Positions 44,556 through 54,456 are shown, counted from the first letter of the stretch. The stretch: 64,000 nucleotides of DNA from Leadbetterella sp031420365 (GCA_031420365.1 JANOMP010000241.1:1-64000); one strand, 5' to 3'. Numbers and translations: made by a program. The notes: generated by a model from the letters alone, not told the origin.

Positions 44556-47033
44556 TTATCTTAATTTGTTAAGTTGCACAATAGAAAAAATAGAAACAAT
44601 GGCAGTTAAAGTACCACTCAAAGTTCCAACAAGATTTCCAAACTGAGCTAGTTGCCCTTGAGCATTTTCAGTTTTTCCTGGAATTATTATTTCACTTCCT
44701 GGCTCAATTTTTGGAAATACTTTTATAAATAAAAATTTTCTTGTTCTATCTACAGATCCATTTGGATAGATTACGAAAGCTTTACCTCGAGCAGATTTTT
44801 TTGTAAAGCCACCTGATTTTGAAACATAATCAATAAATTTAAGACCAGGAAGAAATTTAACAGTAGTTGGATAGAGAATTTCTCCTTCTATTCTTACAGT
44901 TTGCAATCTTTTTGGAATATTAATCTCATCTCCATCTTGCAATATAATATCTTCAAATGATCCTGGATCCTTTAATATTTTTTCTAAATCAATTCCTATT
45001 GACTCGGTAATTAAATTTTTATTATCCACTTCTTCAATCAATTGTACATCCTCTTCTTCTACATTAGTTTTTACTATATCTTTAACTTTAATGTTTAATT
45101 TTAAATTTGCTAAAACTTCAGCTCTCTGGGATGCTTGAAAATCTGATAAGAGAGTTTTTCTTACAAGTGTGGCTCCTTTAGTGTATGCTAAAGGTGATAA
45201 TCCACCAGCTCTGTTAATTAGATCTGAAATTTTTTCATCTTTATATTTAACCCCATATTTTCCAGGGTAAATTACTTCACCTTTTATTATTGCAAAATTT
45301 TGTTTTTCATAATTAGGTGATGTCCTAATGAAAACTTCATCAAAAGGCAATAATGAGAATCCAGCACTTCGAGAATCTACACTTAAATCACTTTTTATTT
45401 CAAAATCAATTATTTCAGAAATTTGAGCATCAATTTGTTTAGGATCTACATTTCTTTTTCTTCTTACTATTTCCACTTTAGACAAAGAAGCTGCCTCTGT
45501 TAGACCACCCACTTGAACTATTAAATCTTGAATAGTCATATTTTTTATATATGGCACTTCTACGCCCTCAATGGCACCACCATTATTTATTGCTCCTTGA
45601 ATTTTCACAAAAGAGGTTTCTGTTAAATCAAAAATACTAGGGACTATAACTCTGTCTTGTCTTTTAAGAGCTTGATCAGAAACTTTTCCTGAAGCTATTT
45701 CCAATAAATTTACAGAGATACTTGAAATTGAAAGGTCTTCGTTGGTTCTAATAATGGTTATTCTACCTTTTAAAGATTCCTCTTTTAGCCCTTCCGCAGA
45801 ATTAATTAAGCTCATTAAACTTGGATTACTATCTAATGAATATTCTCCAGGCCTAAATATTGCCCCCTCAATCGATACCAAATTTTCAAATCTATCCAAA
45901 AGTTTTTCTACCACAATTGAATCTCCATTGTAAACTTTATTGTTTTTAAAATCAGAGGATTTTATATCTAATATTTTTCTTTCTTTTGGCGTATTTCTAT
46001 AAATCTTGATTCTGTCAGTATAGGCATATTGATCAAATCCTCCCGAATATGAAATGACTTCATTAAAGGTTTCATTATTTAAAATTTCAAACAACCCTGT
46101 TCTTTTTAAGTTACCCTCCATTGCTATTCTAGAAAGAAAAGGTCCAACATGAATAACATCCTGGTCTTTTAATAAATAATCACCTTTTGAATATCCTTTT
46201 GTAATGACTTCATACAAATCCATTGTTGATACAACCCGGTTATTTCTAATAAGTTTTATGTCACGATAAGTACCAATTTCATTTGGTCCACCACAAGAAT
46301 AAATTGCATTTAATAAACTAGTAAATGAGGTAACTGTGTAAGTGCCTGGGGAAACAACTTCTCCCGTAATCTTAATTTTTATGGACCTAAATCCACTCAA
46401 AGAAACTTTCAAAAAAGTGTTGGCTGGAGAACCTTCTTTTCCATTTAAACCAAGAAATATTTTGGAAAATGCACTTTTTATTTTTTTGTCCGCTTCTTCA
46501 ATACTCAAACCACCTATATTTAAAAGTCCTGCTTTTTCTAGAACAATAAAACCATCGGAATTAATGGTAGTTACTTGCTTAAATTGGGAATATCCGTAAA
46601 TATCAAGGTTTAATTTGTCTCCTGGTCCTAAGACATAATTTCCAGGAGTTGCAATATTTACTGAAGCAGTAGCGTCAAATTTTGCATTACTAAATAAGGA
46701 ACTACCAAAAGTTCTTTTTATAATTTTACTTTTCTTTAAGTCTTTGGCAAGTTCTTCCTCCTTATTAATTCGTGTTTGCTCTTCCAGATCTATGGCTTGA
46801 ATGTCTTTAGGGTCAAGTGTTATTTCTCTAGTATTTGTGGCTTCATTAACTGGTATTCTATTAATTGGAGCAGTTCTTTTTTTAGCTTCTTTCTTTGCCT
46901 CTGTGTCTTTTGTAATGTCTGGATTATTTGTACCAGGAGTTTGAATTGGTATTGGCCCATTAGTTGGTATAGTTTGAGCAAAACTTGAATTTAAAAACGA
47001 AAAAAACACAATAAGTAAAGATAGCTCTTTCAT
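44556..47033 (-). CDS. Outer-membrane polysaccharide export protein (Wza-like, multiple SLBB domains)
   Basis: About 825 residues from ATG 47033, which gives the signal peptide MKELSLLIVFFSFLNSSFAQ; an ATG at 47069 adds a 12-residue charged extension. A poly_export domain (NYVLGPGDKLNLDIYG) is followed by several SLBB repeats (KITGEVVSPGTYTV, VSIEGAIFRPGEYSL, VKIQGAINNGGAIEG, AIIKGEVIYPGKYGV, VRIEGEILYPTTVKF) and a C-terminal hydrophobic helix. There is no lipobox Cys as in E. coli Wza. This large form is usual in Bacteroidota capsule loci. First gene of the export operon, divergent from parE. Confidence 0.92.
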   Translation of the reverse strand: MKELSLLIVFFSFLNSSFAQTIPTNGPIPIQTPGTNNPDITKDTEAKKEAKKRTAPINRIPVNEATNTREITLDPKDIQAIDLEEQTRINKEEELAKDLKKSKIIKRTFGSSLFSNAKFDATASVNIATPGNYVLGPGDKLNLDIYGYSQFKQVTTINSDGFIVLEKAGLLNIGGLSIEEADKKIKSAFSKIFLGLNGKEGSPANTFLKVSLSGFRSIKIKITGEVVSPGTYTVTSFTSLLNAIYSCGGPNEIGTYRDIKLIRNNRVVSTMDLYEVITKGYSKGDYLLKDQDVIHVGPFLSRIAMEGNLKRTGLFEILNNETFNEVISYSGGFDQYAYTDRIKIYRNTPKERKILDIKSSDFKNNKVYNGDSIVVEKLLDRFENLVSIEGAIFRPGEYSLDSNPSLMSLINSAEGLKEESLKGRITIIRTNEDLSISSISVNLLEIASGKVSDQALKRQDRVIVPSIFDLTETSFVKIQGAINNGGAIEGVEVPYIKNMTIQDLIVQVGGLTEAASLSKVEIVRRKRNVDPKQIDAQISEIIDFEIKSDLSVDSRSAGFSLLPFDEVFIRTSPNYEKQNFAIIKGEVIYPGKYGVKYKDEKISDLINRAGGLSPLAYTKGATLVRKTLLSDFQASQRAEVLANLKLNIKVKDIVKTNVEEEDVQLIEEVDNKNLITESIGIDLEKILKDPGSFEDIILQDGDEINIPKRLQTVRIEGEILYPTTVKFLPGLKFIDYVSKSGGFTKKSARGKAFVIYPNGSVDRTRKFLFIKVFPKIEPGSEIIIPGKTENAQGQLAQFGNLVGTLSGTLTAIVSIFSIVQLNKLR

Positions 47034-47117
47034 GAATCGATTTGAATTCCTAAATTTGGGAAATTTCATATTTTAAAACGTATTTTGTCTTTTTGTTATT
47101 AATTGCAAAACTATTTC

Positions 47118-47197
47118 TTTGCAAAGTAACGTAAGAAATCTGGTAAATTAAATTAATGAATATGGTTTTTTAAAAAGTACTTTGTTTTGCAAAGTAA
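47118..47197. promoter_or_regulatory. Paired TTTGCAAAGTAA sites between wza-like gene and parE
   Basis: The 12-mer TTTGCAAAGTAA occurs at 47118-47129 and again at 47186-47197 in the 174-base divergent spacer. The first copy sits in the palindrome CTTTGCAAAG; the second is the right half of an inverted repeat TACTTTG-N5-CAAAGTA (47178-47196). On minus, TTACTTTG (47129-47122) is one base off the -7 consensus for the wza operon. It could be a regulator site or simply two overlapping promoter boxes. Confidence 0.4.
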
Positions 47198-47243
47198 ATA
47201 AATATTTTTCAATTTATGATTAACAACAACAAATTATTAACTG

Positions 47244-49127
47244 ATGTCTGAAGAAAATAAGGTTAAGTATGACGAAGACAGTATCAAATCTTTAGATTGG
47301 AAAGAACATATTCGACTTAGACCTGGAATGTATATTGGAAAGTTAGGTGATGGATCTTCTCCTGACGATGGAATTTATGTTTTATTTAAGGAAGTAATGG
47401 ATAATTGTATTGATGAATTCGCTATGGGAAATGGCAAATCTATTGATATTGTTATGGATGAAGGAAAAGTTTTTGTTAGAGATTATGGACGTGGGATTCC
47501 ACTAGGAAAAGTGGTAGACGTGGTTTCAAAAATAAACACTGGGGCGAAATACGATAGTAAAGCATTTCAAAAGTCTGTTGGGTTAAATGGAGTTGGTATC
47601 AAAGCTGTGAATGCACTTTCAAGTTATTTTATTGTAAAGTCTTATAGAGAAGGAGAGTGTAAAACTGCAATTTTTGAAAGAGGCGAACTGGTCTCTGAAT
47701 CGGGAATTGAAATTTCTTCAGAAAAAAATGGCACACTGGTTGAGTTTATTGCTGACGCGCAAGTTTTTAAAAATTATCATTTTATTCCACAATATGTGGA
47801 AAATATGATTTGGAATTATTGTTATTTGAATGCAGGATTGGTATTAAATTTTAATAAGAAAAAATACATTTCTCAAAATGGATTATTGGATTTGTTGTTA
47901 AGAAAAACAGATGAATCTAATCTAAGGTATCCAATTATTCACTTAAAAGGTGAAGATTTAGAAGTTGCAATTACTCATGGAAATCAATATGGAGAGGAGT
48001 ATTATTCGTTTGTAAATGGTCAAAATACCACTCAGGGAGGCACCCACCTTTCGGCTTTTAAGGAGGCAATTGTAAAAACAGTTAGAGATCATTTTAATAA
48101 GGATTATGCTCCAGAAGATATTAGACAGTCTATAATTGGAGCAATATCTATTCGAATACAAGAGCCAGTTTTTGAATCTCAAACAAAGACTAAGTTAGGC
48201 TCTTCCAATATTTCTTTGGAAGAAAACGCTGCTACGGTAAGAACATTTGTTAATGATTTTTTGAAGGAACATTTAGATAATTATTTACATATGTATCCTA
48301 TCGTTAAAGATGCATTAAAAAAGCGAATTGAACAATCAGAGAGAGAGCGTAAAGAATTAGCAGGAGTAAAGAAAATTGCCAACGAAAGAGCAAAAAAGGC
48401 AAATTTGCATAATAAAAAATTAAGGGATTGTAGATTTCATTTAGGGGATGAAAAATATGAGAATAGACTAGAAACTATGATTTTCATTACTGAGGGCGAT
48501 TCCGCTAGTGGCTCAATTACTAAAGCAAGAAGTCCTGAAACACAAGCAGTATTTAGTTTAAGAGGTAAGCCTCTAAATTGCTTTGGATTAAGTAAAAAAA
48601 TTGTTTATGAAAATGAAGAGTTTAATTTATTGCAACATGCGCTTGATATTGAAAATGATATAGAAAGTTTAAGATATAGCCAAATTATTATTGCCACTGA
48701 CGCCGATGTGGATGGGTCTCATATTCGTTTATTACTTTTAACTTTTTTCTTGCAGTTTTTTCCAGATTTGGTAAGAGCAGGTCATTTATATATTTTACAA
48801 ACCCCTTTGTTTAGAATACGAAATAAGAAAGAAACCATTTATTGCTACACAGATGAAGAACGACAGAGAGCAATTCAAAAACTTGGAGGACGTCCTGAAA
48901 TAACAAGATTTAAAGGATTGGGGGAAATTTCTCCTCATGAATTTGAAGGTTTTATAGGAAAAGAAATTAGATTAGAACCTGTTATATTAGAAAAGGAATC
49001 TTCTATTCATAGAATATTGGGCTATTATATGGGTAAAAATACGCCAGAACGCCAGAATTTTATTATTGATAATTTGATAATTGAACAAGATATTACTGAA
49101 GAAAAAGAAGTGATTCTAGAGGATTAA
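47244..49127 (+). CDS. parE: DNA topoisomerase IV subunit B
   Basis: A 627-residue type IIA topoisomerase ATPase/TOPRIM subunit: GHKL motifs EVMDNCIDEFAMG, DYGRGIPLG and GLNGVGIKAVNALSS; TOPRIM motifs ITEGDSASGS and DADVDGSHI; the linker segment SLRGKPLNCFG favours ParE over GyrB (usually RGKxLNVE). It decatenates chromosomes with ParC. parC is not adjacent here; pheA follows after 20 bases. Length is normal. Confidence 0.88.
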   Translation: MSEENKVKYDEDSIKSLDWKEHIRLRPGMYIGKLGDGSSPDDGIYVLFKEVMDNCIDEFAMGNGKSIDIVMDEGKVFVRDYGRGIPLGKVVDVVSKINTGAKYDSKAFQKSVGLNGVGIKAVNALSSYFIVKSYREGECKTAIFERGELVSESGIEISSEKNGTLVEFIADAQVFKNYHFIPQYVENMIWNYCYLNAGLVLNFNKKKYISQNGLLDLLLRKTDESNLRYPIIHLKGEDLEVAITHGNQYGEEYYSFVNGQNTTQGGTHLSAFKEAIVKTVRDHFNKDYAPEDIRQSIIGAISIRIQEPVFESQTKTKLGSSNISLEENAATVRTFVNDFLKEHLDNYLHMYPIVKDALKKRIEQSERERKELAGVKKIANERAKKANLHNKKLRDCRFHLGDEKYENRLETMIFITEGDSASGSITKARSPETQAVFSLRGKPLNCFGLSKKIVYENEEFNLLQHALDIENDIESLRYSQIIIATDADVDGSHIRLLLLTFFLQFFPDLVRAGHLYILQTPLFRIRNKKETIYCYTDEERQRAIQKLGGRPEITRFKGLGEISPHEFEGFIGKEIRLEPVILEKESSIHRILGYYMGKNTPERQNFIIDNLIIEQDITEEKEVILED

Positions 49128-49147
49128 ATATTTAAATTTAAAGCATT

Positions 49148-50221
49148 GTGACGTTAGAGGAATTAAGAAGTGAAATTGATAAATTAGACGATAATCTTTT
49201 GGAATTGTTAAACCAAAGGATGAATTGGGTTCATAAAGTTGGGGAAATAAAAAATAAAACTAAAACGCTTATTTACAGACCTGAAAGAGAAAAGGCTATA
49301 TTAGAGCGAATGTTTGTCCAAAATAAAGGGCCTTTAAATAGAGAAGCAATTGAAGCAATTTATTTAGAAATATTTGCAGCTGCCAGAAATATTGAACTTC
49401 CAGAAAGAATTGCATATTTAGGTCCTGAAGGTAGTTTTACGCATCAAGCTGCAGAAAGTAGATTTGGAGCAATGTCCGAATATATGACCCTACCTACTAT
49501 CAAAGCTGTTTTTGAAGCAGTCGAAACAGAAAGAGCAAAATTTGGGGTAATACCAATCGAAAATAATCAAGAAGGAATTGTCTATGAAACAGTAGATTTA
49601 TTGAATGAAACCAACGTGAATATTGCCGCTGAGTTAAAAATTCCTGTGCATTTTGCAATGGCTACTGAAGCCGAGAACCCCTCAAAAATTAAAAGAATTT
49701 ATTCAAAAGACATTGCTTTTAGGCAATGTAGAGGCTTTTTAAATAAATATTTTGAACAAACTAACCCGGAAGAAATCCAAGTAGAATCCACATCTAAAGC
49801 GGCAAAATTAGCTTCTGAAGATCCAGAAGCTGCTGCCATTTGTAGTGAAATAGCCGCAAAGTTATTTAGGCTGCCAGTTTTGTTCAATAATATTGAAGAT
49901 AACAGTAATAACCGAACGCGATTTTTTATTATTTCTAAAAAATTCGAAAATTTACCTTCGGGCAATGATAAAACCACTATTGTTGCTAGACTTCCGCATA
50001 CAGAAGAAGCTGGAGCATTAGCGAATTTTTTATTAGATTTTAAAAATGAAAATATTAACCTAACAAAAATAGAGAGCAGACCATATAAAGGAGACGAAGA
50101 TTTTAATTTTTGGTTTTTTGTTGAAATTTTGGGCTATTCGAAGGATGTAGGTTTCCAAAACATTTTAAAAAAACATGGAGATTACATAAAAGTATTGGGA
50201 AGCTATGTTAGAAATGCTTGA
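49148..50221 (+). CDS. pheA: Bifunctional chorismate mutase / prephenate dehydratase
   Basis: A 357-residue fusion starting at GTG 49148. Residues 1-85 are an AroQ chorismate mutase (LRSEIDKLDDNLLELLNQRM); residues ~92-270 are prephenate dehydratase (IAYLGPEGSFTHQAA, and the TRFF motif in NRTRFFII); residues ~275-357 are an ACT domain with ESRPYKGDEDFNFWFFVE, the phenylalanine-binding motif. It converts chorismate to phenylpyruvate and is probably feedback-inhibited by Phe through the ACT domain. It may be cotranscribed with parE, an odd functional pairing. Confidence 0.95.
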   Translation: MTLEELRSEIDKLDDNLLELLNQRMNWVHKVGEIKNKTKTLIYRPEREKAILERMFVQNKGPLNREAIEAIYLEIFAAARNIELPERIAYLGPEGSFTHQAAESRFGAMSEYMTLPTIKAVFEAVETERAKFGVIPIENNQEGIVYETVDLLNETNVNIAAELKIPVHFAMATEAENPSKIKRIYSKDIAFRQCRGFLNKYFEQTNPEEIQVESTSKAAKLASEDPEAAAICSEIAAKLFRLPVLFNNIEDNSNNRTRFFIISKKFENLPSGNDKTTIVARLPHTEEAGALANFLLDFKNENINLTKIESRPYKGDEDFNFWFFVEILGYSKDVGFQNILKKHGDYIKVLGSYVRNA

Positions 50222-50384
50222 TACTAAGGATCTGTTAAGAAATAAGGTTTACTGAATTGACGAATTTATTTTGTTATTCTTCAAGGCAAAAAATCTTTAA
50301 ATAGTATAGCTATTCAATGATTTTTTAACGCAGAAAAAAGGCAAAAGAAAGAGGCAAAATGTAAAGGTTATTTTGTATCAGATT

Positions 50385-52052
50385 CTAAAGTAATAATTTT
50401 AAATTAATTATTGTATTCTCGCTATGAAGGCCTTCATATTTTATTCTGTACAATTGATATTCGCCAGAAGGTAAAAGATTTTTAGGAAAAGATGTTTTAT
50501 GTTGATTAGAGAAATATCTTCTAGTTTTCAGGAATTGAAATAAATTATTTTTTTTGTGAAAACTTGGGAATATATATTCTTTAGAATTGTGTTTTAATAC
50601 ATAATAAATCCCGTTTTCTTTTTTCTCGGATATTTCATTTGTTTCTTGTATCTCTAGAAAATTTCCAAGAAGTTTTACTTTAATAACATCATTTGAAAGT
50701 AAATAATTTTCTTTCATTAATGTTTCTAAACTATTTTCTGGAAATTGGTATTTTCCGCTTTTATAAGGTTCATTTAAAAGTGGGTTTAATCTTGCTATGT
50801 GTTCTTTATCAGCGTATTGATTTACCCAAGTGCCACTATTTTTCCAATTTATTCCATCCGTTATTGCATTTTTTTTCTTAAATATAGCCATTTCGTATGT
50901 GTTAAAATACGAAATCAACAATACACTAAATGTGATAAAAGAAATTAATATGGAAATTGCATTACTTTTTTTAATATTTGTGATAATAAAAATATAAATC
51001 AAAGAAAGAAGCATAGCTGAATTAATAGTGTACCTGCTGAAAATCGGAAATCCAGTCCTAGTAATTCCTATTAATATGGCAGTTGAAAAAATAAAACCAA
51101 AGCATAATAAGACAAACAAATCAAATTTTGAATGCCTTAATTTTGTAAAATATCCTTTGTTGTTTTTATATCCAAAGGGATACTTTTTGAAAAAGAAAAA
51201 CCCAAAAAGCAATATAGAAGCAAATCCTCCTATTGATGAAACAAGTTTTCCATATTCTGATAATTTATTTGATAGGTCAGTAATATTTAAGAGGTATGAC
51301 CCTAAAAATTCAAATGTGTATTTTCCGCTTGAAAACAGACTTTTTGAAGGAGAAATTTCAGAAGTCCAACTTGGTTTTTCATATCCAATAAAATATATAA
51401 AAATTGTTAATGAAGCGAGGGCAATCCAAATTACCGCCAATTTGTTTTTTCTTTGAAAAACAAGCAATGCTGCGCCAATAATAAAACAAAGTATTCCATT
51501 TCCATGAGAATAGAGGGCTATAATTGCAAAAAATAGGGCAATTTGAAAACTAAATTTTCTAATAAAAGTTAAAAAATAGAAACTTAAAAAAGTGTAAAGT
51601 ATGACAGAAAAATTTTGGAAAGGAACCATCAATGATTGTAAACTTTCATAATATTGTGCTTGAAAAATTAAAAATATTATTGGACATAATTTTAGTATAT
51701 TAGATACATAGGGTTTAGCGGCAATTAAGAAAAGAATAAAAATCATTATTAAATTAAGAAATCCTATTAAAGCTAAAATTTTCATTTGAAAACCTCCTGA
51801 AATTAGATAAATTAATAACATAAAAAATCTATCATTAGCAACCCTATGCTCGTTATTTTGGGAAAAGAAGCTATCAAACTTTTCTTTTAATGGTAAATCG
51901 GTAAATAAGTTATAAACTGGCAACATAATACCATGAAAGTCATCCCACAAAGGGATATTAACTAAAATATGAAATTGATAGTACCATAAAGCGCAAATAC
52001 AAACTACTGAAATTGCAACAAAAGTGATTTTCTTTCTAGTACTATTTTGCAT
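50385..52052 (-). CDS. Polytopic membrane protein, GT-C-like, unknown substrate
   Basis: A 555-residue protein with about eleven helices in the first 420 residues and a soluble C-terminal domain. The first extracytoplasmic loop contains NIPLWDDFHGIMLP and SQNNEHRVANDRFFM; the acidic pair right after helix 1 is the catalytic-site pattern of GT-C glycosyltransferases. I do not recognise the family. It follows ribF by 4 bases but is likely not functionally linked to it. It could use a polyprenyl-phosphate sugar donor. Confidence 0.55.
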   Translation of the reverse strand: MQNSTRKKITFVAISVVCICALWYYQFHILVNIPLWDDFHGIMLPVYNLFTDLPLKEKFDSFFSQNNEHRVANDRFFMLLIYLISGGFQMKILALIGFLNLIMIFILFLIAAKPYVSNILKLCPIIFLIFQAQYYESLQSLMVPFQNFSVILYTFLSFYFLTFIRKFSFQIALFFAIIALYSHGNGILCFIIGAALLVFQRKNKLAVIWIALASLTIFIYFIGYEKPSWTSEISPSKSLFSSGKYTFEFLGSYLLNITDLSNKLSEYGKLVSSIGGFASILLFGFFFFKKYPFGYKNNKGYFTKLRHSKFDLFVLLCFGFIFSTAILIGITRTGFPIFSRYTINSAMLLSLIYIFIITNIKKSNAISILISFITFSVLLISYFNTYEMAIFKKKNAITDGINWKNSGTWVNQYADKEHIARLNPLLNEPYKSGKYQFPENSLETLMKENYLLSNDVIKVKLLGNFLEIQETNEISEKKENGIYYVLKHNSKEYIFPSFHKKNNLFQFLKTRRYFSNQHKTSFPKNLLPSGEYQLYRIKYEGLHSENTIINLKLLL

Positions 52053-52056
52053 ATAT

Positions 52057-52983
52057 TTAATGGAGTATTTTTTTTGCTATTTCACAATCCAGTTTAATTT
52101 GGGCAATTAATTTTTCAATTGAATCAAATTTTATTTCTTCTCTTATGAATTCAATAATTTCTACTTTTAATATTTCACCATAAATATCATCATTAAAATC
52201 AAAGATGTGGACTTCTTGGGTTCTACCAATTCCATCTACAGTTGGCCGATTACCAATATTCATTATTCCTTCATATTCTAAATTTCTAAGGGTTATTTTA
52301 CTGGCATACACACCATTTTTTGGAATCAGCTTATAGTTTTTTTGTACTTGTACATTAGCAGTTGGAAAGCCTATTGTTCGACCTAGTTGTCTGCCTTTCA
52401 CAACATGCCCTGAAAAACTATAAGGCCTTCCAAGCAACTCATTGGCAATCTGAACTTTTCCATTAATTATCGCATTCCTTATTTTAGTAGAACTTATTGT
52501 GATATTTTCAATTTCTTGCCTTGAAATTTCTTCTATTTGTATTTTGAAGCGATCTGAATGTTTCAATAAATAATCAATTCCGCCTTCGCGGTTTTTCCCA
52601 AATCTATGATCATAACCAATTACTAAAACTTTTGTTCCTAAACCTTCTGTCAAAATATCTTCAATGTATTGTTCAGAACTTAGCTCTGAAAATTCCCTTG
52701 TAAAAGGTAGAATCACCAAATGATCAATCCCTAGTTTGGCTAATATTTCTGTTTTCTCATCAATTGTAGATAACAACTTAATATCATCGTTTGTAGGAGA
52801 TACAATTACTCTCGGATGAGGCCAAAATGTAAGTAATACACTTTCTCCACCAGTTTTTTTTGTAATTTCTACTAGTCGTTTTATGATTTTTACGTGGCCC
52901 ACATGCACTCCATCAAAAGTGCCTGTGGTTACAACTGCATTCCCAATTGCCTGAAAATCAATTAGTTTGTTATAAATTTTCAT
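52057..52983 (-). CDS. ribF: Bifunctional riboflavin kinase / FAD synthetase
   Basis: A 308-residue protein. The N-terminal nucleotidyltransferase domain has TTGTFDGVHVGHVKII, FWPHPR and SSTKIRNAI; the C-terminal flavokinase domain begins near residue 185 with GHVVKGRQLGRTIGFPTANV and GVYASKI, GIMNIGNRPTV. It phosphorylates riboflavin to FMN and adenylates it to FAD. It overlaps truB by 14 bases, a conserved truB-ribF pairing. Confidence 0.96.
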   Translation of the reverse strand: MKIYNKLIDFQAIGNAVVTTGTFDGVHVGHVKIIKRLVEITKKTGGESVLLTFWPHPRVIVSPTNDDIKLLSTIDEKTEILAKLGIDHLVILPFTREFSELSSEQYIEDILTEGLGTKVLVIGYDHRFGKNREGGIDYLLKHSDRFKIQIEEISRQEIENITISSTKIRNAIINGKVQIANELLGRPYSFSGHVVKGRQLGRTIGFPTANVQVQKNYKLIPKNGVYASKITLRNLEYEGIMNIGNRPTVDGIGRTQEVHIFDFNDDIYGEILKVEIIEFIREEIKFDSIEKLIAQIKLDCEIAKKILH

Positions 52984-53665
52984 TTTCAGCTTTTAATATT
53001 TTTACAAAATTATCAACCGAATACGCATTTTCAACTGAAAAATCTCCAATTTTTGTTCTTCTAAGGCTACTCAGATATCCACCCGAAGCCAAAGTTAAAC
53101 CAAAATCTCTCGCTAAACTCCTAATATAGGTACCTTTGGAGCAAACCACCCGGAAGTCTATCTCTGGAAAATTATTAGCATTTATTTCAAATTCTGAAAT
53201 TTCTATTTCTCTTGATTTTAGTTCTATTTCCACTCCTGCTCTTGCTGCAGTATAGGCTCTTTTACCATTTACTTTAATAGCTGAAAAAGCTGGTGGTATC
53301 TGTTGAATAAATCCAACAAAACTCTTTCTTGCAGTTTCTAACATATCAGAATTTATGTGTTCTATTGGAAACTCTTTATCGACTTCTGTTTCTAAGTCAA
53401 AAGAAGGAGTGGTTTTTCCAAGAATTATTTTACCGGTATATTCTTTTTTTTGACCTTGGTAAATGTCTATTTCTTTTGTTTTTTTTCCAGTACATAAAAT
53501 CAATAGTCCAGTAGCTAATGGATCCAAAGTTCCAGCATGCCCAACTTTTTTAAATTTCCCTGCATATCTAATTTTATTTACAACATCAAAAGAAGTCCAA
53601 GTTAAAGGTTTATCTATTAAAAGAACTTGATTATTGTATGGAATCTCTTTTTCTGTCGATTGCAT
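52970..53665 (-). CDS. truB: tRNA pseudouridine(55) synthase
   Basis: Starting at ATG 53665 (MQSTEKEIPY) the protein has 231 residues and its start forms TAATG with the uppP stop; the frame extends 13 codons into uppP, which I consider spurious. The catalytic Asp is in VGHAGTLDPLATGLLIL; KPLTWTSFDVVNKIR and YIRSLARDFG are further family motifs. It makes pseudouridine 55 in the T loop of tRNAs. Member of the ftsX-DUF3098-uppP-truB-ribF block. Confidence 0.95.
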   Translation of the reverse strand: MQSTEKEIPYNNQVLLIDKPLTWTSFDVVNKIRYAGKFKKVGHAGTLDPLATGLLILCTGKKTKEIDIYQGQKKEYTGKIILGKTTPSFDLETEVDKEFPIEHINSDMLETARKSFVGFIQQIPPAFSAIKVNGKRAYTAARAGVEIELKSREIEISEFEINANNFPEIDFRVVCSKGTYIRSLARDFGLTLASGGYLSSLRRTKIGDFSVENAYSVDNFVKILKAENENL

Positions 53666-54456
53666 TACACTATTTTTAAATCTACGCCCATAAACAAAAG
53701 GCAAAGCAAAATTAATCCTAAGGCAATTCGATAATATCCAAAAACCTTGAAACCATGTTTCTGAAGAAATCCTATAAAGAATTTTATTGCTATTATTGCT
53801 ACAATAAAAGCGACTAAGTTGCCAATTCCTAATAATAAAAGCTCAGATGAGTCAAAATTTAAATCTCCATTTTTGTACCCTTTTAAAAGTTTATACCCCG
53901 AAGCAGCAAACATAGTGGGCACAGCCAAAAAGAAAGAGAACTCTGCAGCTGATTTTCTACTTAAGCCTTGAAACATTCCTCCAATAATTGAAGCTGCAGA
54001 TCTTGATACCCCTGGAATCATTGCTAGGCATTGGAAAAGCCCTATTATAAAGCTATTTTTAAAGGAAGCATTTTCTTTTGTTTCTTTATTTTCGAAATAT
54101 TTATCAATAAAAACTAAAATTATACCTCCCAATAATAGCGTAGTAGCCACTACCCATACATTTTCAAGAATGGAATCAATAAAATCATTTAATAAAAATC
54201 CAATAATAGCTGCAGGTATAAAAGCTACTAGAAGTTTAAAATAGAAATCGAAGGATTGAAAAAAACGCTTCCAGTATAAAACAAGTACGGCTATAATTGC
54301 ACCAAATTGTATGTTTACTTCGAAAATCTTGGTAAAAGGATTATTAGCAATTCCCATAAATGATGCCCCAATAATCATATGACCCGTTGAGCTTATTGGC
54401 AAGTATTCAGTTATTCCTTCAATTATAGCTAGTATAATTGCATGTATAATATTCAT
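53665..54456 (-). CDS. uppP: Undecaprenyl-diphosphatase
   Basis: A 263-residue, eight-helix BacA/UppP protein. Both signature motifs are present: EGITEYLPISSTGHMII near the N-terminus and PGVSRSAASIIGGMFQG centrally. It dephosphorylates undecaprenyl-PP to recycle the lipid carrier used by peptidoglycan and by the polysaccharide genes in this window. It lies 6 bases after the DUF3098 gene and is coupled to truB. Confidence 0.96.
   Translation of the reverse strand: MNIIHAIILAIIEGITEYLPISSTGHMIIGASFMGIANNPFTKIFEVNIQFGAIIAVLVLYWKRFFQSFDFYFKLLVAFIPAAIIGFLLNDFIDSILENVWVVATTLLLGGIILVFIDKYFENKETKENASFKNSFIIGLFQCLAMIPGVSRSAASIIGGMFQGLSRKSAAEFSFFLAVPTMFAASGYKLLKGYKNGDLNFDSSELLLLGIGNLVAFIVAIIAIKFFIGFLQKHGFKVFGYYRIALGLILLCLLFMGVDLKIV

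Noticed and set aside
24339..47033. Polysaccharide region as a recent genomic island
   Set aside because: No integrase, transposase, tRNA junction or direct repeats seen, and bshB1 and an M23 peptidase gene lie within it.
51028..51456. 142-codon open frame on plus, antisense to the GT-C-like gene
   Set aside because: The minus-strand frame has coherent membrane helices; the plus frame is Lys/Asn/Ile-rich without structure.
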